Assembly (NCBI GenBank): GCA_964030785.1 | Contig: OZ034972.1 | Coordinates: 54,213,538-54,277,537 of the forward strand | DNA length: 64,000 nt | Direction of reading: 5' to 3' | DNA from: Siderastrea siderea | Taxonomy: Eukaryota; Cnidaria; Anthozoa; Scleractinia; Rhizangiidae | Shown: positions 50,890 to 63,935 of the stretch, in pieces | How positions within the stretch are numbered: the first letter of the stretch is position 1 | Layout: the number at the start of each line of letters is the position of its first letter | Program-made: the position numbers and the translations under genes | The notes under the pieces: model-generated | What the model was told of the DNA's origin: nothing | What the model saw: the letters and a program-made list of their open reading frames with translations, nothing else | Database searches by the model: none

Positions 50890-51507
50890 CTGCAAAATGA
50901 AAAGTGAACAATATAATGTCAGTGAACAATTTAATTTATTTTTCATTTTGTGTGTCTGTAAATTTAGTACATTAATTTTAGGAATCTAACACAGGTCTCC
51001 ATACCAACTTTAAAAGTGAGGTGTCAGAATTCTATCTAGCCAAAATAAATTCTCAGTAGTCAGATTGTCAAGAACACAGAAGCTGAGATAAAAAAGTTTT
51101 GCAAAAAATATTGCTAGGTTTTCATCAACAAGATCATCCTGGAAGAAATTTGTGCATACATCATGAATTAAGCTTTTCCCCCTTACATGTAGCTGTTGTT
51201 CAGTTGTCATTCAGATTTCTGTTTCTTGCAAACATGCATTCCAAATACTTTTTGTATTTGATTTCAAACTCTAATACTGTGGTGTTTTTCTGTTGTTCAG
51301 TATTTAAAAGGGCTCATGGCGAAAGGAAAATGTATTGAGTTTGTACTAGTCTGTCGCTAACAAAATTAGTGTAAGTGGGAAATAACCATCTGTTAGCAGG
51401 AAATCACTGACTGCTGGCCCATTCTGAGAAGGTCTCAGTTTGATATAAACCACTTTCACAGCAGTGAAACACATGACATGTGCACACTTCCTGCCATAAT
51501 TTTACAG

Positions 51508-52293
51508 AGGAAAATATCTGTCACCTACAAAATTGGACCGCAGGAAATTCGGTTTGATGGGACATCTTCAGGATTCTTCGTTCAAGAGGCCGATAACCAA
51601 CTAACTGTTGACTTTCCTGATGTTGGCAGGGTACGCCTGAAGCGAGAGAAGTGGCATAAGCGTTTAGCCACCAGAATGGCTGTCGGAACAAGAGCTCAGT
51701 ATCCTGTGGCACCCATGTACGCCATCACTTGCCATAAATCACAGGGACTGACCCTTCCGGCAGCAGTAGTACACTGCAGTAGAGAATTTGTTCTCGGGTT
51801 GACCTACGTTTCTTTTGCACGGGTAGAGTCTTCAGAGAATCTGCAAGTTGTTGGTTTCTCCAGGCAACAGTTGTTGACGCCTGGAGAAGAGTTTCAAAAG
51901 GTGTGCGAGGGGCACTGCAAGCCAGTTGATGCAGAGTACAGCTGCTGCTGCAATAACTTGCTCACGGAAGAAGAAATGACCGTTACAGAGGCCAAGGGCA
52001 ACGTTGTAGATGACACTGAGACGCTTAGTGGGGACGATGTTTGGCGTGAGACGGAGTGGTTGGCAAAGAGCTTTTTTTGAGCAAGGAGAACCCGAGGAGC
52101 AGGTTATTGATCTTCAAACAGTGTATGCCTTACTTTTAGAAGATGGTAATAATTCCATCCTTTAGAGCCCCCCTGCAGATTTTGATCTCAAACGTATCCT
52201 GGGCGAAATGAAAGTTAAGCAGCCTCTGTCGGAGTTTGCTCAAAAGCAGAACGAGGAGCTGGACAAACTAATGAAACTCGATGAAGAGACAAC
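51508..52293 (+). pseudogene. PIF1-like helicase, C-terminal half
   Basis: An acceptor (AATTTTACAG) starts RKISVTYKIGPQEIRFDG. Conserved helicase motifs V-VI follow: YPVAPMYAITCHKSQGLTL and LGLTYVSFARVESSENLQVV (about 51705-51850). After a TGA at 52078 in a T run the sense continues in the next frame (EQGEPEEQVIDLQTVYALLL), meets a TAG near 52165, and continues to a good donor (ACAAC then GTAAGT) at 52293. Frameshift plus stop mean it is degraded. This piece completes the helicase begun at 47965. Confidence 0.8.
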
Positions 52294-52471
52294 GTAAGTA
52301 ATGGGACGAATTCTGTGGAGCCGAGCAGCACAGATAACCATAGAGGACAGTATAAGTCATCCGGCTGTCGAATTAAAAATCACCCAAAGGCAATGGACTG
52401 CTGATACACATCAGCTTTACATGCTTATCACTAGATCAGCTAGTTTTTACCGGGATATACAGCTGATAGTC

Positions 52472-54919
52472 AGGCCTTGTCGCAAGTACAAACATCAATT
52501 GGAGCCGAGATGATGGTAGCGGTATATAAGAAGGTCGTAGAAACTGCTTCGAACCAAATTCGCTTCAAGGAAGCATCAGGCGCCGTAGAGTTTGATGTTA
52601 AGGCAATGGAAGTGGAAGGCTTGGCTAAAGTACGGTACGTGGGGGCCTGGGCTGTCAGAAAGGTGCTCGATAATAAACGGAAGTATGCCAAGGAGCACGT
52701 GTACTCAGCAAATCAATCAACAGTTGAAACCGCCAAGCAATGTTATGAAATGTGTGAACTGTTTGAGGAGTACGTAATTGAGAACAAAAGCCGCATTGAG
52801 GAAATCTCAAGATACCCCGAAACACTTTCTGTAACGGAAGAAAAACTTTTCAGATGCAGAGGTCTTTTAAACATCAGTGATACTGCATATGAATTTTTCT
52901 TGGAAACGGAAGGACAAAGGGTAAAAGAGATGAATGAGGACACAATTGACAACAGTTTGAAGTCCCTTCAATCCTGTGGAGAACTAAAGGCCCAGTGGAT
53001 GCTGTGTTTTCCACCCCAGATAGTACAGGGCAAGCAGGTAATATATAAGTTCTTTCAATATTCACGTCACTGATTTTATTTGATAGGACCATAGCTCGTC
53101 ACAAAATTGAGCAACAAAAAAGAATAAAAGAACGTACTGCATGAACAAAAAAAATCGCACGCTTTATGCAATGGTATTATTATTGATCTGTGCAATCTTT
53201 ATCACATGAAATATCGTTTAAAAGCAAAAAAACAAGCAATAATATTACCGTACTTATCTGAGCTTAATCACATACCTAAAAATAATCGTAATAAGTCACG
53301 ACACGGACTGATACTACTAACTATTTATCAGTATAAAACTACGGTTGACCATATTCGTGAATTAAAAAAAGCGAATTTATGTTATTTAATGCTTTAAATA
53401 GATTTTAGCAATACTAAATATTGTTCATACTTAAGGTGGCTCGCAATAGTTTCCAGTAGTTTTCAGCATTTATACTTTGATGGATCGATACTATCAATAT
53501 TTAACAGTTGATACTACAATGATGGTATCAACCAAATGCCCAGTCATTGGTTAACAAGATATGGACATTTTCTTGATGTAACTAGTTACCAAAGTAACAG
53601 TATAACTGTCAAAGACACCCTCAATTTTAGCTTTAAGTACTTATAACTAAAACAACGAGCTCAGCGGTTACCTTCATTTTTTAATTATCGAATAGTAATA
53701 AGCTTGTTAAAATACAACTTCTTGCAAAGTTTAAAAAAATGTCAGAAGGGGTTTCAGAGCCACCTTATATTTTCACCATTGACTGGGCGTTTGTTTGATA
53801 CCATAATTGTAGTATTACCTGATTAAGAGTGGCAGTATTGTTCCAGTGAAGTACAAGTACTGGAAATTATTGGAAAATATTGTATACACTTAAACTTAAA
53901 CCCATCTATTTATTTACTCATGCCTAACGTTCATCTACACCTTTTTTTTCCTTTAGGTTCTAGTTACCATGTTCGAGTTGGTCATACAACGCTACGTTAT
54001 GATAGGAGCAGGACAATACCTAAGGGATTTTCGACTAGCTCATAGGTAATTATGGAATACGCAGTAATTCTCAGATTCAAAATAACTCCGTTTGAGGACT
54101 AGAATGAAATCAACCTCAGAGTTGGAGTTAAGAAAGGATTTTAAGTGACTCATTATAGGGCGTATTGTGATCCTAACGTCTTCGCCCCCTTTTGAGGTTA
54201 AAATAACCATTTGGAAACTTATGTGTGTACTGTGAATTCCTTATCATAACTTTGCTGTTAATACTACGCTTCAACATGACATAGATAACTCAATGAGTCT
54301 CTAAATGACTAGTAAAATAGGATAAAAAAGAAAAAGAAGAAGACAATTCGACAAAAAGGCAAAGCCCAGTATTTTAGAGAAGGCACGTTTTCGTGAATCA
54401 AGGTAGAAAATCATTTGCACCTCCGCACGTTGTTGATGTACCGACACATTGCTGCCGTGAAACCCTTATACAAATTCTATATTACTACTAGTACTATATT
54501 AATTTTTTATCATTCTTCTTGTTTCTCCAAGACTGAAGAGAAGTGCAGAACACAGAAAAAAAGTCCTTCAGAAGCAACAGGTTTTGCATGAAAAACAATC
54601 TGCAGTGCAGTTTCGGGATATTGTAGCAGACGACAGCGAGGGGAAAGCCGTGAGCCATTACCGCCTCGTCAGTTATGTGAAGAAATTTGGTGCAACGACC
54701 TTCACCAGAATGTACACGAAGGAGCAACTGACGAAGATGAGTTTAGCTTACGGTGTGGAAGTCGGTTCGAGGGCAAATAAGACTACTTTGTCAACTAGCT
54801 TAATTCCCGTTCTTCAGTCTTGCGTCAGTGTCCCGAACCCGTGCTTTCTCAACGAATATCAAGCCCTTGCTAGAGCGGATGATAATCTACAACGTGTCGT
54901 TCTGCGAATCTCTAGATGA
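52472..54919 (+). CDS. Three-exon gene of unknown function downstream of PIF1
   Basis: Exons about 52472-53037, 53957-54045 and 54532-54919 join in phase with standard sites (CAAGCAG/GTAATA; CCTTTAG/GTTC; CATAG/GTAATT; TCTCCAAG/ACTG). The first includes VRYVGAWAVRKVLDNKRKY and a helical middle. Exon 2 reads VLVTMFELVIQRYVMIGAGQ then YLRDFRLAHR. Exon 3 has RLKRSAEHRKKVLQKQQ and KKFGATTFTRMYTKEQLTKM, then SLAYGVEVGS (SAP-like character). The exact first-exon start is uncertain. I do not recognise a family; the YVGAW/RK motif resembles parts of some transposase-like proteins. The coding frame is continuous. It may be the C-terminal half of the helicase gene or a separate gene. Confidence 0.5.
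53431..53768. repeat. TTAA-type MITE in an intron
   Basis: TTAAGGTGGCTCGCAATAGTT and, at the other end, CAGAGCCACCTTAT; the outer eight bases resemble those of the 2730-3350 element, so the same transposase family probably moved both. Confidence 0.5.
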
Positions 54920-55535
54920 AACTAGCTGAAATCAGTTATCTATGGAGTTTGGTCAGAATATGCATATGTGTATTTGGATACGTGCCAAAGAATAGAAAGA
55001 AGTCAACATACTGTAAAATCCCTCCCGCGTATATATAAGCTCACTTAGTTTCAGTCTTACCATTTTGTAACGATTTTTGTATCGTCCATTGTTGTTGTTA
55101 TCAACTATAAAAATAGTGCTATTTTGATCCCTCTCATTTAGAAACAAAACAAGAATCCGGTTATCCCCCTCCTACATATAAGCGTACCAAATCTTCTCAG
55201 TGGCAATTCTATACTTTTAGTAACATCACATTAACTAATTTTTGTTTGCCATCTAAAAAACCTTGCGATGCTATATAAGCCCAGGGCTTATAACAGGCAT
55301 TTTACGGTATGTCGTATATAAGTTACATTCCCTTCTCCCCCAGGGGAGAGTACTTAGGTAAAATGTGAGGGAAAGGTGCAATTTTCAAAACACACAAATC
55401 CTGCTTACTAACCTCCCGACAGTTTAGTCTAAGTCCCTTTCCTATTTATAGTTAATTATGTGATAATTTTGAAATTTGTAATGTTAAAATACAACAGATG
55501 ATAGAGTTATAATTACATTTACAGCAGATAACAGT
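54920..55535. other. Intergenic region between convergent genes
   Basis: No ORF with motifs. It separates the 3' ends of the plus-strand gene and the minus-strand transposase. Confidence 0.5.
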
Positions 55536-58500
55536 TTAATAACTGGATTGTTTTTCGCCACCGCAACCAGCATTGCTTTTGCGACTTATTGTAGTTTGGC
55601 CATACCTGATAGTATTTTGGGCAAGTTCTTGCAGTCTCCATGTGGGATTATTGTTCTGACCATTGCAACTTCTAACTTGACAAAAATGATTTTCGACTAG
55701 ATCTTGGTTTATTATGACTGGTTTGATTACTGCCTGAGGGTGTTCTTTAAGTTTGATTGAGACTATCGCTTGAAAACCAAGAATCATTGACTGTAAATCA
55801 AACCATAGTTTGTCAGAAAAAAAATTTTCAGATTTGCCACCTCTACCTGACTTCCACTGAGTTAGGAACGAGTAAAACTGTGTCAGGTCATTAAGCCTGT
55901 AGTCAGAGGTACATGATATTGGAAATTTATCGTTGAATAATTCAATGGCCTTGGACGTGTGAGTAAGCAGTTCTAGGGTGGCATCAACTCCATCGCTTCC
56001 ACTTCCCTGTCCTTTACTGCTCAGATGTGCCTTGTAAGCCTGAAAGTAATTTTTGATTAGCATTTTGGTTCGAATGAATGTACCCAACAAAGTGATATTA
56101 TATTCTAGTATAATATAGTATCATAGTGTCATAGAGTTCTTCCTTTAGTATAGAGTGCTCCTTCGGCTTAATCAGGTATTCTCATAAGCCGTATATCAGT
56201 TTTAACTCCTGACTTAGGGGATTATCTTAGTAACCTGGTTTTCAGTGAAACACTGTTTCCGCTGGTATATGCAGATGGGATATCTTATATGAATAAGTTA
56301 TATATGTATTAAATGGTTCTTACATAATGAAATTTATCTTACGTATTGATTGCTATCATTATTATAATAGTACCTTCATCAGTCTAAGCATGTTCTTGTC
56401 CAACACGTCCTCAGCGAGACGATTTCTCATCTTTGACGCTGGGTCCAGGTGAAAGTGATCCAGCGTCAGCTTTTTGTGGGAGGGCAAAGAAAATTCTCCT
56501 TGGTCAAAATGGAAGGCATTCACAAAATGTTCCCAGAGGATGAATTTGCCTTCCTCTGGTTTAAGGCATCTGGTCTTCCCATCCACGCAGCTTTTCAGAA
56601 TATTATTACGGATTTTCTTGAAATTGTGCTATATGGATAAAAGTAGTAATCGGAAATATACAAATAATATGCCTTATCGAATAACTGTTATACAATAGGA
56701 TATCCCCAAGCCCTGTTTTTTTAAGTTTTAAATCTGTTGGGTAATCATTAAAATATTGTGTTGAGTTTTGTGAAAAGTCGATTGTCAATTGATGAAAGCA
56801 ATTTTATTTATTGTGAATTGGTTTGTTTGTGAATAACTGTGAATGTGGACGGGTGTGTATTTTTAAAAATTATCACGCAGGTGAACTTCGGATAAAGCAT
56901 TGTCTTGGTGAAAAGAACCTCCCAATGGTTCTGAATTCTTCGAAGGGCATTGACACTCTCGTCTGTATTCCCCTGCTCTTTTTGGATAAAGGGACAGCGT
57001 GGGTTTTTACATCATATTAAGATTACCAGTTGAGTTGAACATGCCACTTGGTTTGATGCGCAATTTTGGTCAATTACTGATTTTAAGTGGAACTCCTCAA
57101 AACAGTTTCCTTCAAGACATTTATTATGACTGAAGGATAAAGCTAACTACGTAAGTTAAAAATTTATTGTTTATTCCAAGTTGCTTTCATTACTGAACTT
57201 TTTCAATTCCAGTTTCATGTTTTTTATTAATTTCAGTAATTCAGTAATTTGTTAGTAACTTTTTAAAATGTTTGTATTTTTACAGCAGCGTACCATGCAG
57301 TAACATATCATAAAAAAGTGTATAGGCGAACCAAACTTACTTTGGGATCCATTAAAAATACCATCGGCTTTCCAGTGAACATGTTGTGGGCCACAAATTT
57401 CCTTTCTATGGCATTGCACTCGTCGTCAAAGTGCAATTTTATGAATTGCCTATTCACTTCTGCTCCGTCTAAGATACAGTAGTAGATCCTACGTGAAACA
57501 GTATATGCTTGTAATATATATGACAATAAAACTTCATTTAACTTAATAACGTTTGGATAGAACGAAGCTAGAGCCTGTCTCTACCTCAAATACTTGCTGT
57601 AGAGACCATATGAAATTATATTAAATCAACTATTGGTGTGTTACTGAATCCAATTAAACTTACATGAAGCCTGTTTGGAGCATTTTCTTAACGCCTTCCC
57701 AGAAGCAGAAAAATAGGCTACTGGCGGTACAGGTGCCAGAGGGAAACTGTACAATTGGAAATCGGAAACCGCTGTCACCCAGGAACACAAACTGGAGGAC
57801 ACGAGATGCAAGTTCTGTGTTGTCCTCCTTGCCTGCAATACACAAATGTGAAAAATAGAAGCAAAACAATTAACTTACCGCGCAGTTTCTCTGAATTATA
57901 GTTTACTTAAAAACACTAAATAAAAACAATTACTTGTTTTTCTTTGGTGAATCGTAGGAATGTCCAACAATACAAGTATAATACAGTAGCAAGGAACGGA
58001 AAGTAGTCTTTCTGTAACAGCACCCGTGTGCCTTAGTAGTATTTTAGATATTTTTAGCTTTACTGCAATTTATTCACAATTGCTTTCCAGTAGTCATCAC
58101 GTGACTCATCATAAATACCGCAAACTTCCATGTCCATAAGGCTCACAGAAATTCGACGAGAACCATCAGCTATACTGCTTTAGCTAGACTGTGGCAGAAC
58201 CAGAGCTTTCGCCCAAACAATTCCTACTAAACAGAAACACTGCAAGACGGTTTACACATTAACCCTAGGCCTTGTGGTAACCGTGAGTAAACGTTTTTGA
58301 CGTTCAGTCACGGATCTCTCCGCTATCGGAGCTGACGCTACTACACTTTCTGAATATCGATATATTCTTTTGTTGACCAGTTGAAACTGGACTTTATGTT
58401 TAATTTAACTCATCATTTCTAACATAACTTTACATCCATTTTAAATAAAATTAATCTGGACTCTAAGTAAACAGAGCCCAGTAGAAGACCAGTAGCAGAC

Positions 58501-61093
58501 TGTCTGTTGTAATCAATAATAAAGCATTTTAATGACTTTAATGTATACGGCATACGTCCTTAAATTACCTCTTTCACTTAAACCTCAACCTGATATTAAA
58601 TTGTGGTCCCTTTGGTGTCCTTATTACTTGGACGTATGTAAGGTATTGCTGTACCTGAAAGTTTTTCCATGTCATCGTGAATTTTTCTAAGGTCGACAAA
58701 TCCTACTAGTCTGCACTTTCCGTTTTTAACAATCATTTCCAGATCCTCCTGTTAGAAAAGAACGTGTCTGATTAACATGAATGGGGATTCCACAGGTGTC
58801 CGTTTCATACAGGTTGTCCAATTAGAACAGGCTCCCTAAGAAGTTGTCATATTTTCATACTTAAAGGCATCAATTAAAATGCAGGAAAAGGTTGTTCTTC
58901 GATGTTATCTAGCTAGAGTCAGTCACTTTTCATTTAAAGTGTACTAACAAATCAACGCTGGGGATTTGGAACGCAAATGGATTATATTCAGCAAACAGAG
59001 AGTACCTGGATTTTCATTTCATCAATAACAAAGCCACCCATGTAATCCTGTGGTTTTAAATTGTGGTTCTTGGCCTCTTGTAGGCACCACTTAAGCATCT
59101 CATTGTCCCAGCCAGGTTTCTGTTCCACTTTGTTTCTGTTCCACTTTGTTCCACTTTGTTCTTGTTCTAAGTGGGTTGTTGTCGTATATAAATTATAAAT
59201 AAAGCATATATGCCATTGAACATCATTTAATACCGTAAAAAAAAAAAGCTCTTTAGCTCAATTTACATTTTCTAACTGCATGCGGACAATTTTTCTCTTC
59301 TAGTGTTCTTATCAGCTACAGGTCATGTATCAACAACTGACCATCCTATCGTCGAGAGAGCAGTTATAATCATAGCACCATTCTTTTTGTTCCAGAATGA
59401 TATTGAAATTCTTTTAATATTTTCACTTATCTCTTTTATTTCATGTTTCTGTGCTTGTACATTTTGTGCATGTATTATTTTTACTTAACTTTTATGTTTT
59501 TCCTCCACTTCTATGTTAACCGCGTTTGAAAAAATTTATGTAATCTTCTCTATTAAATTATATTAGTAACCATTATTGCTTTGCACCACGTTTTTTTTAC
59601 GTATCTTAACTAACAACTGTCCGTTGGAGCTCATCCATGTTGACATTTTGGTTGGTCGCTTACGTGAGCCACCGGGTATGCGTATGAGTTTTATATGTTT
59701 AAGTTTCCATACATTTTAGGACTGTTTTTATTTCATTTTATTTATGACTTTTCACTTACCGAATGGTTCGGTTGCTTGGAAGGTACATCACATTCCTCAG
59801 CGGGTCCAGCACGTGAGGATTTTTACTATACAGCTCTATGCATAGTCTCATAATCCTAGGAGAGGACATATTACATATCATTTTATTTTTTTGTAACACT
59901 TGAAAAAAAACCTCATATGCTTTGTTTGTATGCAAATTGAGGATTCTACATTACCAATAGTGAAACACTGTTGACGTGCTCGTAGTCGTAATTTTTGTGT
60001 CACAAAATATCGTACTCACTTTGGATGCCACCTGTATCCCTTTGGAGATTTTGTTTCCAAAATCTGTTGCTGTTGCTCCCAAAATAGAACCATGTCCTCT
60101 GGAACGTTGGTTCTGTTCACACTTGACATCATTTCTCTGAGATCTCTGTCATCTTCACCTTCCAGTTCTATCATCTCGGCTTCTATCCGCTCTCTCCTTG
60201 TTCTTTCAACCTCTTTTTGCTTTTTCTCGTTGGTAATCTTATCAGCGAGCTCTTCTCGGCGCATATATCGGTGATTAGTTCTAGGATCCACAGCATTCTT
60301 TCCTTTCTTTCTTTTTTCTTTTTCTTTGGAACTTCTTTTTGTTTGTTTGCATCGTGAGCAGATCAACTCTCCTGAATTGGTAAACACTTCGCAGTCAGAT
60401 GCAAAGTACATTTCCTCGGTGACTCCATTGCGATGCGTGCGAGTACATGCTTTTCCACCTTTATATTTAATGTAAAGTTGTAATTCTTCGTCAACCTCAC
60501 ATGCACGAAATCCACAACAAATGTAGGAGTTATCCATAAGTGTTAGCAAGTTTTTGGCTCTGTCTAATATCTCTGTAGCACAAAATTGTTTTTCGATTTT
60601 TGCTGTCACTTCTGATTTAACAGCGCGATTATCATACAAAATCTCGGTTTGTATTGTTTCTTCGGTGCAGTTCTTTACAAATCGTACTTTGCTTACCATC
60701 ACTCTGCCATCACAACGAATATTTTCTAGGCGTGAACAACTTAGGGAAAACTCGTCGCTCACCACCACTTTCCACTGTCCGTCCCCAGCTTCATTAACAA
60801 CACGTGAAATGTTAGATCGTAAGGTCTCCCATTCATCTTCAAATTCTGTGCGTAATGCGTGTAGTCCGCTTTTTTTCTTGAGATTGAGAAAGACCCTTTT
60901 GCCTGTCTTCTCAATTCTTCTTTTGGAGCCACTTATGGCGTCTCCAAACTCGCGCACAGCCCTTAATATAATGTGGGAGGTAAGGATATCATCCCTACTT
61001 GTTGTGAGTTTTCCTTCGTGAAGATGTGCATGTGATGTGATTTCATCATAGGTCGTAAAACAATTTTCGCTCACTTCGTAATTCAGTAAAATC
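55536..61093 (-). CDS. P-element/THAP9-like transposase, eight coding exons
   Basis: Exons: 61093-60020, 59855-59760, 59135-59006, 58748-58655, 57832-57664, 57488-57341, 56628-56374, 56039-55536. All have GT donors and AG acceptors, and all junction phases agree, giving 822 codons without a stop (the acceptor at 59135 is the weakest). Exon 1 has a CxxC pair (LICSRCKQ), a charged coiled coil and RWHPK. Exon 3 ends MGGFVIDEMKIQ (first catalytic Asp). Exon 4 has RLVGFVDL. Exon 6 has CILDGAEVNRQFIKLHF (second Asp). The last exon has NQDLVENHFCQVRSCNGQNN (Glu). This is the RNase-H-like DDE core of the P superfamily. The N-terminal THAP finger exon is not seen, so the 5' end is missing. It may be active, recent, or domesticated. 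Confidence 0.8.
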
Positions 61094-61350
61094 CTACAGC
61101 AAAGAAAATTTATGGTTAGCATTCAATCATTATTAATCAGTCCTTTAAGTCTTGATTTCATGGAATTTGAGAACAGTTTTGAAAGTAAAACATCTACGAA
61201 GTTTGTTTAATGAACCGCCACAGTATATAACAAGTCGCCCCTCTCTTACCAGGCTTGGTAAATAAGAATTCTATGGAATGGTGACGACCCTCGCAGTTAA
61301 TGATATCAACTTTAAGCTACTAACCAACAAAAAAAAACTGCCAAAAGACC

Positions 61351-61427
61351 AGGCTCGAACGAAACGAGAACTCATGACCTCTGCGATAGCATAGTGCAGT
61401 GCTCCAACCAATTGAGCCATCAAGCCA
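61351..61427 (-). repeat. tRNA-derived SINE head
   Basis: On the minus strand, GGCTTGATGGCTCAATTGG contains an A-box-like TGGCTCAATTGG (61419-61408), and GTTCGAGCC (61360-61352) is a B box, about 50 bp apart. The anticodon arm is not canonical, so it is a SINE-type pol III promoter rather than a working tRNA gene. Confidence 0.6.
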
Positions 61428-62159
61428 ACTGGGAACTGGTCATTTGTGAATTCGTATAAATTCCGTAGGTGGTAAATGAGCATTTTATACTGTATATGGC
61501 CTGGCGCACGCTACTGGTGTACACGGCTAAAAATCACACTTTATTTGGCTCTTTTGAAATTATTACAAATCAGATCAAGGAGATATTTGGTAAAGAGTTA
61601 AAGTTAAAGAATTTCTGTCCATTGAATAGTTTTGGTCCTGGCTATAGGATCCACTAAAAGAGAAAATTTTAAAAATGTCGACTAAAATGGGGCCATTTTG
61701 AATACTTCGCGTAACATTTCGAGTCTAACCATGCACAATTTAGGATTCCTCCGTTTTGATGAAAGGTATCCTACTTATATTTTTCAACAAAAGTTATTGG
61801 TTTATGAGTAACCAGTATCTTCAAAATCATAGCAAATAATCGAGAAATAAGGACGTTAGAGGGAATCATAGCAGGATGTACCATTTTGCATCCACTCAGA
61901 AGCAGCCTGAACAAGAATTTAAAAGAGCATTTTAATGTAAGTTTCGTTTGTTATGGAAAGGAAGACAAATGACTTTCGAAATTCTCAAAAGTTTAGCTTT
62001 CTATCTAGGGTAATTCTTACGAATTGGGAAAATCCACTTCTAAACTATGACCAAATTTACAAGGTTAGACAGCGTTTTTATAACACGAAAGTTCTTCGGG
62101 TCGTGCGCTTGATCGAAATACAGATTCTGAAGCGTGCCTTGGCACAAACAGTTCATGCA
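61428..62159. other. Non-coding stretch
   Basis: Nothing supported. Confidence 0.4.
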
Positions 62160-62320
62160 TAAAATGTGCCTGGGTTGTGCATAAAGTGTGCGTTACAATT
62201 TTTTATGTGTGCCCAAGTTGTGCCTAAACTGTGCCTAGATTGTGCCTAAAATGTGCCTGAGTTGTGCCTAAACTGTGCCTTCGCTGTGCCTAAACTGCGC
62301 GAAAACAGTGCCTAGCTTGT
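62160..62320 (+). repeat. 14-bp tandem array (TGTGCCTAAAnTG), copy 1
   Basis: About ten imperfect units of TGTGCCTAAACTG or TGTGCCTAGATTG kind, period about 14. The same motif array recurs at 63757-63935 in the same orientation. Confidence 0.8.
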
Positions 62321-63756
62321 CCGCCAAAATCGTGCGTAGTAATCGCACGCCAAAGTTGTTTGTTAGAGCGCCAAAATTATTTTTTAATTTATCTGTGTGA
62401 GGTCTGTACACTCTTCCTTATTCGATGGCATGAATTTTAAACATTATCCTTTTAAATTTTTTCTTTGAGCAGTTTCTAATGCATTAAAATTATTTTACAG
62501 CAAAACAAAGACTTACGAGATTAATTGTTATACCCGGGTCGTTAGATATGTCGGTGTTTTAAAAATTAAGTTCGCTTCTGGACCTGATGAAAGTTAGTCA
62601 TCTTCCCAGGTACATGTACAATTACATTATTGCGATAAGACGTGAAATTTTAGGATAACCTGGAATTTGCTGTCGCGAATAAGACGTTCCGTGCGCATTT
62701 CAAATATTATAATTTTGTACAGTACTCTGTACAGTGTTTACAATTGCACGCCCGCACGCGGCGGCCTTTTGGTGAGAAGAAATTATTTGACCAACATTTT
62801 AGATGCCTTCAGCTAGAAGAATTTCAAGTTCATCTTCCACATCCAATGAAATAATGAATCACAATATAGCTAGGTGGTTTGATGATCTTTTATAGTTTTC
62901 GTGAGAGCCGATGCAACGATCTTGAATGCACTAATGTGTTTACAGATCGGGCATGAGATAAGAGCGCTGACAATTCCAGATTACGCACAAAGGAATCTTC
63001 GAAAAACCGCAGATATGCTAGATTTTTATTTGAAATGTCTGGTCCTCATTTGATTGCAAAATTTCCTTGCTGCATTGTTACAGAAAGAGCATCGCATTAT
63101 TTTTCCAAACATTTTAGGGAGCCGTAAAAAGATACCAAGGACACAGCAAAAGTCATGGTGAAAGAAGCAGACGAGTATTCAGACACAGTCAGACGACGGA
63201 AGCAGCATAAACATCCGTTCCCTTGTATCTTTCTTCTTCTTGAAGTCCTTTAACATTGTTCTTGATTAAAATATCGAGTGATCGAGCAATAGAGGAGCGG
63301 CTCGCACTATACGGTTGCCCGGTTCAGTCACGCTGTTTCTTGACTGAAAGTTCTCGATGTTGACTTGCGCTTTTTCGGCATCTTTGCCGAAGAAAACGGG
63401 CCAAGATTTACGCTTACGTTTCCAGGGAGGCATGACAATAAATAAAGGCAAACTCTGCGAACCTGTTACGAAAATCAAAATGACTTTTCAAAGAGAAAAA
63501 CGTGTTACAAGATGCGCGTGTTTTTATTTCATTCAAAATCAACTGCTATTGAATGAGAAGGTACTTGGTTTTGAGAAAATAAGCTAAACGTCTTCCACAA
63601 AATATAAAGTGACCCATCGATGTAGGGTACGTGACTTCAGGAATACATGTACACTTGCACTGAATCCAGGCGAAAAGAAAACGCTAACTGACCTTAATTC
63701 TCCATCAAAATCTGTAAAGTATGGAGCACTACGATTCTAATCTGTTGATTTGACGT
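62321..63756. other. Spacer between the two 14-bp arrays
   Basis: No supported gene. A minus-strand ATG near 63433 encodes a short basic peptide (MPPWKRKRKSW) but lacks further support. Confidence 0.4.
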
Positions 63757-63935
63757 GGCAAAATGTGCCCCAGACGTGCCAAACTGTGCCTAAAATGTGC
63801 CTCAGCTGTGCCTGAAATGTGCCTAAGTTGTGCCTAAACTGTGCCTACACTGTGCCTAAGCTTTCTGTAAAACATGCCTTAACTGTGCCTTGAATGTGCC
63901 TAAAATGTGCATAGATTTGTGCCTAGAAGTTTTTT
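63757..63935 (+). repeat. 14-bp tandem array (TGTGCCTAAAnTG), copy 2
   Basis: About twelve units such as TGTGCCTAAAATG, TGTGCCTCAGCTG and TGTGCCTACACTG, decaying toward the window end. Confidence 0.8.

Noticed and set aside
61340..61432. Possible functional tRNA gene
   Set aside because: A and B boxes are present but acceptor and anticodon stems do not fold canonically; treated as SINE.
63266..63478. Basic minus-strand peptide as THAP or first exon of the transposase
   Set aside because: No C2CH pattern; a donor after MPPWK leaves one base whereas exon 61093 needs two.
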